9,349 nucleotides of DNA from Candidatus Niyogibacteria bacterium CG10_big_fil_rev_8_21_14_0_10_42_19 (GCA_002774705.1 PFCN01000017.1:31968-41316), one strand, 5' to 3'; shown: positions 1 through 4,856, counted from the stretch's first letter. Made by a program: numbers and translations. The notes: generated by a model from the sequence alone, not told the origin.

Positions 1-850
1 GATTCATTGATAAATACTGCTCTTCGACCGAAACTTCATAGGTCATTTTTTTCTGCCAGGACTCTCCCTGTAATTCTATGACCAGCATCGGCTTCTTACC
101 GACAAAAAATTCGGTGATTGACCGTTTAAGCCGGAAAAACGACGGGGGCAAGGGATAGGTAAAATGACCGAACCGATCGGACCAAACCGTGCGATACATT
201 GTGGACCCGAAAACATCCCCCCTACGCGCGGCAGGTATCCATATAGAAAGCTCGCCGGAATCCGTGATCATTATCGGACGGCCATCAAGCGTTTTTACCA
301 AAGAAATTTCCGCGTCAAGAACCCTGCTCGATAATTCCGGACATTCACCGAACGACAAAAACGGCTCGTTTTCGATCTGCCACATCTTTATCGCCTCCGA
401 ATTTTTTAAATGCGAGATAGTCCGGGAAACATAACGCAGGAGCGCTTCATTTTGTTCCGCCATCCCGAGGGAGCCGGCCCATCCCGGCACACGGCATTCC
501 GGCCAGCGCGGTAGCTTGCGTCCGACCGCGACAATTATATTTACATCCCTGTCTTCGGCCTCCCTAACCTGCCAATCAATCTGTGAAAAATCATACTCGC
601 CCTCCTCTTTTTCTATCTCGTCCCAATAGGCGACAATTCTTATATTTTTTACGTTTAGGTCATCAAGAATATCCGTGTATGTCATCTGCCAATCAAGACC
701 GAAGCGTTCGGCATAAAAAGGCGAGAAAGTAACTCCGAAAATTTTCGGCTCCAAAACCGGGGTATTTGAGACCAAAATACCAACCGACACGAAAAAAAAT
801 AATAATAAAAATAAAATTAAAAGAACCGTTTTATTTCTAAAAAATTTCAT
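1..850 (-). CDS. Glycoside hydrolase of the GH-A (TIM-barrel) type, partial
   Basis: The frame is open from the ATG at 850 to the left edge, giving 283 residues with the C-terminus missing. Residues 9-24 are a hydrophobic run after a basic start, so a signal peptide or membrane anchor is likely. The body alternates short beta-strand-like and helical stretches as a TIM barrel does: YW at 75-76, then WQIENEP at 157-163, where E162 fits the acid/base of clan GH-A (an Asn-Glu-Pro after strand 4), and MLVIELQGESW at 255-265, where E259 is a candidate nucleophile at strand 7. The exact GH family and substrate cannot be told. The start lies one base after the stop of the transporter gene (TAA-A-ATG), so translational coupling is likely; there is no Shine-Dalgarno. 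The protein probably acts on polysaccharide outside the membrane. Clan assignment is fairly firm; everything finer is inference. Confidence 0.72.
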   Translation of the reverse strand, partial: MKFFRNKTVLLILFLLLFFFVSVGILVSNTPVLEPKIFGVTFSPFYAERFGLDWQMTYTDILDDLNVKNIRIVAYWDEIEKEEGEYDFSQIDWQVREAEDRDVNIIVAVGRKLPRWPECRVPGWAGSLGMAEQNEALLRYVSRTISHLKNSEAIKMWQIENEPFLSFGECPELSSRVLDAEISLVKTLDGRPIMITDSGELSIWIPAARRGDVFGSTMYRTVWSDRFGHFTYPLPPSFFRLKRSITEFFVGKKPMLVIELQGESWQKKMTYEVSVEEQYLSMN

Positions 851-851
851 T

Positions 852-1781
852 TTATAAAAATAAAAATCCGGCACCTATAAAAATAATGCCCGCGCCCTTG
901 CCCAACAAAGTGCGGTAATCCAAAGATTCTTTCAAAATCGAAGGACTGAACAAAGAAATAACGGCCGTAACGATGAACAAAAATAAATATTCGACCCCCC
1001 TCATGGCATTAACAACGCTTACCGGCCCAAGAGCTATCGCGTAATTAAGAAGAACGAAACCGGCCGCTCCCACCACCTTATTAGAAACAAGAATGGGAAA
1101 AGAATTAACCGGAGCCTTAAATGAAATTTTCAAAATTTTCCTTCTTATCGAAGGGATAACAATCATAAAAACTACCGCAAAAAAGCTCCCGAGGCGCGTC
1201 CAAACATACCCCGAAATAAACGGCGCGGCCTTAAAAACCTCTTTGGCAAGAAAAAAGGTAACCGCGAAAAAAAATGCCGCGAACAAAGTCAAAAATATCA
1301 ACCTGGAATTGAAATTGAATATTTCTTTTTTTGAAGGACCAAAAGATAAAAAAATTCCCCCGACAACAAAAAACAAAAGCGCCGTAAACTCATTCGGCAA
1401 TAAAACGTCCCCCGAAATAAAAACCGACATTGCCAAAATAAAAAAAGGAGAAATAGCGCCTATCAAAGGCACCGCTCTCGAAACATCGCTGATACGAATA
1501 GCTTCATATAAAAAATAAAGCGCCGCGAGCAAAGCGACTCCGGAAAATAAAGCGAGAAGGATGACCCCCGCGGGCAATATCGGAAAAAACGCTACGCAAA
1601 CCGCTCCCTCTTCCAGACACGCGAACGGCACAAGCACCAGAACACCCAAACTTAAAAGACCTGAATAAAAAGTATAAGACACCGAATCGGCTATCCGTTT
1701 GGATAAAAGTACTTTATCGACTATCTCGGCGAGCCCGTTAAGAAAATATGCTATTACGGTAATGGGTATCCAGAGAGGCAT
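852..1781 (-). CDS. EamA/DMT-superfamily membrane transporter
   Basis: The protein has 309 residues and is almost entirely hydrophobic, with about ten predicted membrane helices (roughly 4-20, 35-55, 66-93, 98-122, 130-149, 158-180, 190-210, 230-250, 262-282 and 290-309). It shows the two-fold repeat layout of EamA proteins, for example an Ala/Ile-rich YFLYEAIRISDVSRAVPLIG at 88-107 that matches the usual end of the first repeat. Length is normal for the drug/metabolite transporter family (about 280-310). Family members export or import metabolites, amino acids or drugs; the substrate here is unknown. The gene starts 12 nt after the trmD stop and ends one base before the hydrolase start, so it is the middle of a three-gene operon. 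No Shine-Dalgarno precedes the ATG. Family call is strong; direction and substrate are open. Confidence 0.8.
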   Translation of the reverse strand: MPLWIPITVIAYFLNGLAEIVDKVLLSKRIADSVSYTFYSGLLSLGVLVLVPFACLEEGAVCVAFFPILPAGVILLALFSGVALLAALYFLYEAIRISDVSRAVPLIGAISPFFILAMSVFISGDVLLPNEFTALLFFVVGGIFLSFGPSKKEIFNFNSRLIFLTLFAAFFFAVTFFLAKEVFKAAPFISGYVWTRLGSFFAVVFMIVIPSIRRKILKISFKAPVNSFPILVSNKVVGAAGFVLLNYAIALGPVSVVNAMRGVEYLFLFIVTAVISLFSPSILKESLDYRTLLGKGAGIIFIGAGFLFL

Positions 1782-1793
1782 TTATTAAGTATA

Positions 1794-2504
1794 TCATTTT
1801 TTGTGACCCCTCCTCCACTCGTTTATTTTTTTATGGTCACCCGAAAGAAGGACTTTAGGAACTTTATATTTCTTTTTCTTGTATTCAAATATATCAGGGC
1901 GCGTATACATCGGGACCCCGACTCCCAGGCGATTTTCTTCAAGGGACTCCCCCCTGCCCAAAACTCCGGGGATATGCCGGGCAACGGTGTCCACAACGAC
2001 CATCGACGGAATTTCGCCCCCGGTCAAAATATAAGGACCTATAGATAAATCCGAAATCCGAAATCCGAAATCCGAAACTACTTTTTTTATACGCTCATCC
2101 ACGCCTTCATAATGTCCGCAGATCATAATAATGCGCTCATATTTTTTGGCAAAATTTTGAGCAGTTTTGGAATCAAACTGCTTGCCGGACGGAGAGAATA
2201 AAATTATTTTTGTTCTTTGTTTTTTAAATTTAGAATTTGTCCTTTTATTAGAAATTAAAAATCGGGAATTAGAAATTCTCAAAATCGAACTTAACGCGCG
2301 CGTTAACGGATCAATTCTGAGCACCATCCCCGGTCCCCCTCCGTACGGCCTATCATCAACTTTTTTATGTTTATCTTTGGAATATTCGCGCAAGTTATGC
2401 ACGCGAATATCAACGGCCCTTTTTTCACGCGCCCTCTTTATCATTGATTCGTTAAAATAAGAATCAAAAATATCCGGAAAAATGGTTATAATATCAAAAC
2501 GCAT
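1794..2504 (-). CDS. trmD: tRNA (guanine-N1-)-methyltransferase TrmD
   Basis: TrmD methylates G37 of tRNAs with SAM and prevents +1 frameshifting; it is a dimeric SPOUT enzyme with a trefoil knot. Family motifs are clear: FDIITIFPDIF at the N-terminus, DDRPYGGGPGMVLR, CGHYEGVDERI, SIGPYILTGGE, RHIPGVLG and YTRPD. I start at MRFD (2504), which aligns with family starts; an in-frame ATG at 2516 would add four residues but sits inside a -10-like TATGAT. The protein (236 residues) has about 16 extra residues after the GGGPG region (2217-2282) and about 5 extra at 2047-2077, both repeat-derived. It ends soon after LLSGDHKKINEWRR, so most of the usual C-terminal helical tail is missing. Where E. 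coli has catalytic D169, an ungapped alignment from the left gives Asn, with two Glu just before. It heads an operon with the transporter and hydrolase; rimM and rplS are not present. Confidence 0.95.
   Translation of the reverse strand: MRFDIITIFPDIFDSYFNESMIKRAREKRAVDIRVHNLREYSKDKHKKVDDRPYGGGPGMVLRIDPLTRALSSILRISNSRFLISNKRTNSKFKKQRTKIILFSPSGKQFDSKTAQNFAKKYERIIMICGHYEGVDERIKKVVSDFGFRISDLSIGPYILTGGEIPSMVVVDTVARHIPGVLGRGESLEENRLGVGVPMYTRPDIFEYKKKKYKVPKVLLSGDHKKINEWRRGHKK
2047..2077. repeat. Four perfect tandem copies of a 7-nt unit inside trmD
   Basis: TCCGAAA occurs four times head to tail at 2050-2056, 2057-2063, 2064-2070 and 2071-2077, after AAA. On the minus strand it codes for SDFGFRISDL in TrmD, just before the SAM-binding SIGPYILTGGE segment. 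The unit is not a multiple of three, so gain or loss of one copy would shift the frame of an essential gene. Confidence 0.9.
2217..2282. repeat. A/T-rich repeat-derived insertion inside trmD
   Basis: This stretch codes for the extra residues between the GGGPG region and KIILFSPSGK of TrmD. ATTAGAAATT occurs twice (2247-2256 and 2268-2277), and the sequence resembles the low-complexity words seen in the spacers of this window. The encoded segment is rich in Ser, Asn, Lys and Arg and has no counterpart in E. coli TrmD, where this link is about 16 residues shorter. Confidence 0.6.
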
Positions 2505-2511
2505 TTTATTT

Positions 2512-2517
2512 ATCATA
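2512..2517 (-). promoter_or_regulatory. -10-like hexamer just before trmD
   Basis: TATGAT on the minus strand ends 7 nt before the preferred trmD ATG (2504). The same hexamer and spacing are seen at rpmF. There is no good -35 at 17-18 nt, so the call is weak. A second -10-like TATAAAAT lies at 2535-2542. If the 2512-2517 site is used, the mRNA would begin at or next to the ATG. Confidence 0.35.
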
Positions 2518-2622
2518 ATGACGCAAACACGCTAATTTTATACTAATTATGCTAACTGCTAATAATTAATTATTCGCAACCCATAAATTAGCATATTGTC
2601 CGCGAATTCGCATCATATATTA
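2517..2622. repeat. A/T-rich spacer with recurring GCTAA words
   Basis: The spacer upstream of trmD holds scattered GCTAAT/ATTAGC words on both strands (2531, 2551, 2587) and runs of AATTA. It looks like degenerate copies of a short intergenic repeat rather than coding sequence, apart from the 16-codon ORF listed separately. No clean unit length can be given. Confidence 0.45.
2566..2616 (-). CDS. Possible 16-residue small ORF with strong Shine-Dalgarno
   Basis: On the minus strand AAGGAG (2629-2624 region) is followed by 7 nt and ATG ATG, then an ORF reading MMRIRGQYANLWVANN and TAA. The Shine-Dalgarno is one of only two good ones in the window, which makes the tiny ORF stand out. It lies directly after the terminator-like hairpin of khpA and about 60 nt before trmD. 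It could be a leader peptide, the start of a decayed gene, or chance; the amino acid sequence matches no family I know. It has no attenuator-type hairpin after it. Confidence 0.3.
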   Translation of the reverse strand: MMRIRGQYANLWVANN

Positions 2623-2630
2623 ACTCCTTA

Positions 2631-2676
2631 AAATCAAAACGCCGCACTTATATAATAGCACGGCGTTTTGATTTTT
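2631..2676 (-). terminator. Strong hairpin terminator after khpA
   Basis: AAATCAAAACGCCG (2631-2644) pairs perfectly with CGGCGTTTTGATTT (2661-2674), a 14-bp stem with a 16-nt loop. Both flanks are T-rich when read outward (GATTTT on the minus strand, GATTTTTATTATTT on the plus), so it may work in both directions. It lies 3' of khpA and separates khpA from trmD. Confidence 0.75.
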
Positions 2677-2710
2677 ATTATTTAAGATAGAAACTGTATC
2701 CTTTCGAGAT

Positions 2711-3043
2711 TTAAAGCTTCAAATCTTCCATCACGTCATTCATGCTTTGCTCCGACTCGGACCGGGGAGCCCCTGGGCCTCTGCCTCCGACGGGTTCCTC
2801 AATCTTGAGGTTTACGCGGGCATTGTTCTTGATGCCAACAACCCTCAAAAGAGTACGGATAGCTTTGGCGGTATTTCCATTCCGGCCGAGGATCTTTCCC
2901 ATATCGGCCTGGTTGAGGTGAAGCGTCAAAAGAACGCCCATCTCGTCAACCCTGCGCTCTACCTTAACGTCGTCCGGATTATCCGCCAAATTTTTAACTA
3001 AATATTCAAGAAATTCTTGATCTGCGTTTGGTTTTTCTGACAT
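2711..3043 (-). CDS. khpA: KhpA-type KH-domain RNA-binding protein
   Basis: The protein has 110 residues: an N-terminal helix (FLEYLVKNL, 11-19), a KH domain with the GxxG loop as GRNG at 53-56 inside MGKILGRNGNTAKAIRTLL, and a Gly/Pro/acidic tail (84-110) longer than in the usual 75-85 residue KhpA. KhpA proteins bind RNA, often as dimers with KhpB, and affect division and sRNA function in Gram-positives. Next to rpsP and trmD is the classical place for this gene, although here rpsP is divergent. There is no Shine-Dalgarno. The ATG sits one base after the stop of a 22-codon upstream ORF (TAA-A-ATG), so translation may depend on coupling to it. Confidence 0.92.
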   Translation of the reverse strand: MSEKPNADQEFLEYLVKNLADNPDDVKVERRVDEMGVLLTLHLNQADMGKILGRNGNTAKAIRTLLRVVGIKNNARVNLKIEEPVGGRGPGAPRSESEQSMNDVMEDLKL

Positions 3044-3044
3044 T

Positions 3045-3113
3045 TTAGTTATATTTGGATAAATTATTAACAGAATTTCGACCCTTCTGGCATACGGATC
3101 GCCGTACTACCAT
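3045..3113 (-). CDS. Possible 22-codon leaderless upstream ORF of khpA
   Basis: A good promoter (3121-3149) ends 7 nt before this ATG, so the RNA should start at or next to it. The ORF begins MVVRRSVCQK, is 22 codons long, and stops one base before the khpA ATG in a different frame. Its RNA also holds two hairpins: TACGG/CCGTA (3093-3106, extendable by TGGCA/TGCCA to 3088-3118) and CAGAA/TTCTG (3071-3089). Either a translated leader that couples to khpA or an untranslated structured leader fits. No known family is recognised. Confidence 0.35.
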   Translation of the reverse strand: MVVRRSVCQKGRNSVNNLSKYN

Positions 3114-3120
3114 TGCCAAG

Positions 3121-3149
3121 ATTATAGCAAAAGCAAGACCTTAAGTCAA
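3121..3149 (-). promoter_or_regulatory. Sigma70-like promoter of khpA
   Basis: On the minus strand TTGACT (3149-3144), a 17-nt spacer and a perfect TATAAT (3126-3121). Expected start is near 3114-3113, about 70 nt before khpA and on the ATG of the upstream ORF. Confidence 0.8.
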
Positions 3150-3211
3150 TTCCACGCGCGCAAAATATCCGTTTATCTAAAGATAGCTGTTTTTTATAAG
3201 CAATAAATCGT

Positions 3212-3241
3212 TTGACAAGCATAGTATTTTAGCTTTATATT
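3212..3241 (+). promoter_or_regulatory. Sigma70-like promoter of rpsP, predicted leaderless
   Basis: A perfect TTGACA (3212-3217), an 18-nt spacer and TATATT (3236-3241); TTATAT at 3235-3240 gives a 17-nt spacer. Only six bases separate the -10 from the rpsP ATG, so transcription should begin at the start codon itself. A weaker alternative -10 (TATAAG, 3196-3201) lacks a good -35. Confidence 0.75.
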
Positions 3242-3247
3242 AGAACA

Positions 3248-3751
3248 ATGTTAATAATTCGATTACAAAGAGTAGGGCGAAAAAACGACCCCAATTACAG
3301 AATAATCATTACGGATAAACGAAAAGCCATGAACACTGGAGCTTTTTTGGAAATACTGGGATCTTACGATCCGCGAAAAAACCGGGTAGACCTTAAAGAA
3401 GACCGCATTAAACACTGGCTGGCACACGGAGCTCAGGCGTCCGGAACGGTACACAACCTCCTCGTAGACGCAAAAATAATACAAGGCAAGAAAAGAAAAG
3501 TTTCTCCCACTCCCCCGGCTAAAAGCGCCGACGCCGAAGAACCAAAAGAAGGAACCGCTAAGCCGGCCAAAACTAAAGAAGAAGTCCCGGAACCTGCTGA
3601 GACCAAAGAAAGGGTAAAAAAAGAGCCCGATGACGAAGCCGAAACAGAAGAGCCGGCCAAAGCCGATGAGGCGCCTAAGACCGAGAAAGAGGCTCCGGCC
3701 CCGGCAACAGAAGAACCCGCCGAGAACAAACCTGAAGATCCTGCCGTATAA
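3248..3751 (+). CDS. rpsP: 30S ribosomal protein S16 with acidic tail
   Basis: Residues 1-80 are a typical bS16: MLIIRLQRVGRKNDPNYRII at the start, then LEILGSYDPRK and DRIKHWLAHGAQASGTV. bS16 binds 16S rRNA early in 30S assembly. The start is fixed by homology, since family members begin at this Met. Beyond about residue 85 comes an 80-residue low-complexity tail rich in Pro, Ala, Glu and Lys with repeated AEEPKE/PAKTKEE-like blocks; most bS16 proteins end near 80-100, so 167 is long. The tail is probably disordered. No Shine-Dalgarno is present and the promoter is 6 nt upstream, so the mRNA is probably leaderless. The gene is divergent from khpA and followed by two hairpins. In many bacteria rpsP, khpA, rimM and trmD are co-directional; here the cluster is split. 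Confidence 0.97.
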   Translation: MLIIRLQRVGRKNDPNYRIIITDKRKAMNTGAFLEILGSYDPRKNRVDLKEDRIKHWLAHGAQASGTVHNLLVDAKIIQGKKRKVSPTPPAKSADAEEPKEGTAKPAKTKEEVPEPAETKERVKKEPDDEAETEEPAKADEAPKTEKEAPAPATEEPAENKPEDPAV

Positions 3752-3772
3752 AACATAAAACTAACCTTATGG

Positions 3773-3811
3773 ATTAGATACCGTCCCGGTTACGCCGGGA
3801 CGGTATCTAAT
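3773..3811 (+). terminator. 17-bp perfect hairpin after rpsP
   Basis: ATTAGATACCGTCCCGG (3773-3789) pairs with its exact complement (3795-3811) around the loop TTACG. It starts 21 nt after the rpsP stop. The stem is very strong but no long T-run follows, so it may act with the next hairpin, serve as an mRNA 3' end stabiliser, or be a palindromic repeat. Confidence 0.65.
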
Positions 3812-3836
3812 ATTGAGCTTATTAAACACTTAATTT

Positions 3837-3868
3837 TATATGCAACACTCGGTATTGCATATATTTTT
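3837..3868 (+). terminator. A/T-rich hairpin with T5 tail
   Basis: TATATGCAA (3837-3845) pairs with TTGCATATA (3855-3863) around a 9-nt loop and is followed directly by TTTTT. It is a plausible intrinsic terminator backing up the stronger stem at 3773-3811. The 72-codon ORF that begins inside it looks spurious. Confidence 0.5.
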
Positions 3869-3924
3869 GAACTTTACCCATTTACTCAAAAACCGTCATA
3901 TGTGTGTACATATTACAAAAACTT

Positions 3925-3947
3925 ACTTGGAAGCGAGGCTTCCAAGT
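3925..3947. repeat. 10-bp palindrome with 3-nt loop
   Basis: ACTTGGAAGC (3925-3934) and GCTTCCAAGT (3938-3947) pair perfectly around GAG, 20 nt upstream of the rlpA -35. The plus strand continues GCAAAAAAC; on the minus strand the stem is followed by AAGTTTTTG. It may be an operator for the rlpA promoter, a minus-strand terminator or a repeat unit. The shape (10 bp, 3-nt loop) is like the palindrome at 9275-9297, although the sequences differ. Confidence 0.5.
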
Positions 3948-3966
3948 GCAAAAAACTCTCAAAATC

Positions 3967-3995
3967 TTGATAAAATATTAAAAATAGATTATAAT
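3967..3995 (+). promoter_or_regulatory. Sigma70-like promoter of the rlpA-like gene
   Basis: TTGATA (3967-3972), a 17-nt spacer and a perfect TATAAT (3990-3995). The expected start near 4002 gives a 5' UTR of about 98 nt that carries a small TATAG/CTATA inverted repeat (4044-4057) and the ribosome binding site. Confidence 0.75.
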
Positions 3996-4088
3996 GTTAT
4001 AAATTTTGAAATGCTATTTTTATGTCCTTTCACAATTTTTATATATAGGGGTCTATAGTCATGCGCTAAGAAAACAAATTCCTGTTAC

Positions 4089-4094
4089 GGAGGT
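4089..4094 (+). promoter_or_regulatory. Strong Shine-Dalgarno of the rlpA-like gene
   Basis: GGAGGT lies 5 nt before the ATG at 4100. It is unusual here because nearly every other gene in the window lacks a Shine-Dalgarno, and it fixes the start. Confidence 0.85.
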
Positions 4095-4099
4095 AATTT

Positions 4100-4810
4100 A
4101 TGTACATCAGTAAAGTTTGGCTGGTCGTGGGCGCGATCATAGCAATATTCGTGATCGCGTTTAAACCGTCGTTGCCCTCTTGGCCCAAGTCCTGGCCGCC
4201 ATGGCCATCGGATTGGTTTGGAGGGTCAACCCCCGGGATAATAGATGAATATTTTCCGAATAAACAAAAGATTCCGCTCAAAAGAAAAATTAACGGGATC
4301 AAGTTAAACTCCGGCAAAAAACTGCCGGTCGTGCTCCACGAGGTAAAAAAAGGCCAAACCCTGCGCGATATAGCGCAAAGCTATGGCGTACAAAACAAAA
4401 AAAACGTCTTCAGATGGAATGGAGAAAATTGGGCGCGCAAAACCCAAACGGTTGTAAGGCCCGGCGACCTGTTAGCCATGAGGTCGCAACCGTATTACGC
4501 ATTGGCATCCTGGTATGGTCCTGGATTTCACAGACAAAGGATGGCCAACGGCGAGATCTACAACCAATGGGACGAAACCGTGGTCGCGCACAAAACCCTA
4601 CCCTTCGGGACAAAAGTTCTGACCATAAATCCCGACAACGACAAAAAAATCGTACTAACAGTGAAAGACCGCGGACCATTTATACCGGGACGCGAGTACG
4701 ATTTGTCGCTCGGTGCGGCCGAGAAGCTCGGCATGAGCATCGAAGGGGTAAAAGAGTTAGCATTTATCGTTCTTTGGACCCCCGGGTCAAAAAAGTCCGT
4801 CACCAGGTGA
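4100..4810 (+). CDS. LysM plus RlpA-like double-psi beta-barrel protein
   Basis: The protein has 236 residues. Residues 5-21 are a hydrophobic segment without a lipobox Cys, so it is a signal peptide or membrane anchor rather than a lipoprotein signal. A Pro/Trp-rich stretch follows (W28, W32, W35, W39). Residues 79-127 form a LysM-like domain (HEVKKGQTLRDIAQSYGV), expected to bind peptidoglycan. Residues 133-226 are an RlpA-like double-psi beta barrel: ASWYG, MANGE, VAHKTLPFGTKV and VKDRGPF. H164 and D190 match the catalytic His and Asp of Pseudomonas RlpA, a lytic transglycosylase acting on naked glycan, so activity is plausible. It stands alone on the plus strand with its own promoter and strong Shine-Dalgarno. 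The stop codon is inside the terminator stem. Domain calls are strong; the enzyme role is inferred. Confidence 0.88.
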   Translation: MYISKVWLVVGAIIAIFVIAFKPSLPSWPKSWPPWPSDWFGGSTPGIIDEYFPNKQKIPLKRKINGIKLNSGKKLPVVLHEVKKGQTLRDIAQSYGVQNKKNVFRWNGENWARKTQTVVRPGDLLAMRSQPYYALASWYGPGFHRQRMANGEIYNQWDETVVAHKTLPFGTKVLTINPDNDKKIVLTVKDRGPFIPGREYDLSLGAAEKLGMSIEGVKELAFIVLWTPGSKKSVTR

Positions 4811-4823
4811 CGGACTTTTTTTT
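4789..4823. terminator. Bidirectional terminator shared by rlpA and smc
   Basis: AAAAAAGTCCGTCACC (4789-4804) pairs with GGTGACGGACTTTTTT (4806-4821), followed by more T. A-run on the left and T-run on the right make it an intrinsic terminator for both convergent genes. The left arm encodes the last residues of the RlpA-like protein and its TGA stop (4808-4810) lies in the right arm. Confidence 0.92.
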
Positions 4824-4856
4824 ATATTAAAAATTTTATTAAATGAATTGGAAATT

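Noticed and set aside
1093..1518. 141-codon Lys-rich plus-strand ORF.
   Set aside because: It is antisense to the transporter gene; its Lys-rich, low-complexity content is the mirror of Phe/Leu/Ile codons.
2517..2622. CRISPR-like or regularly spaced repeats.
   Set aside because: The GCTAA words are short and irregularly spaced, with no constant repeat or spacer length.
3045..3120. tRNA-like sequence on the minus strand (GGTAG, CCG in a 7-base loop, GGTCGAAA).
   Set aside because: No acceptor stem can be formed, the anticodon-like stem has mismatches, the T-arm does not fold with a 7-base loop, and the -10 promoter lies where the 5' half would be. A decayed tRNA cannot be excluded.
3433..3756. 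107-codon Ser/Ala-rich minus-strand ORF.
   Set aside because: It is the complement of the low-complexity rpsP tail; its Ser/Ala richness follows from the GAA/GCC-rich codons on the other strand.
3840..4058. 72-codon plus-strand ORF in the rpsP-rlpA spacer.
   Set aside because: It starts inside a hairpin, spans another palindrome and the rlpA promoter, has no Shine-Dalgarno, and has no recognisable family pattern.
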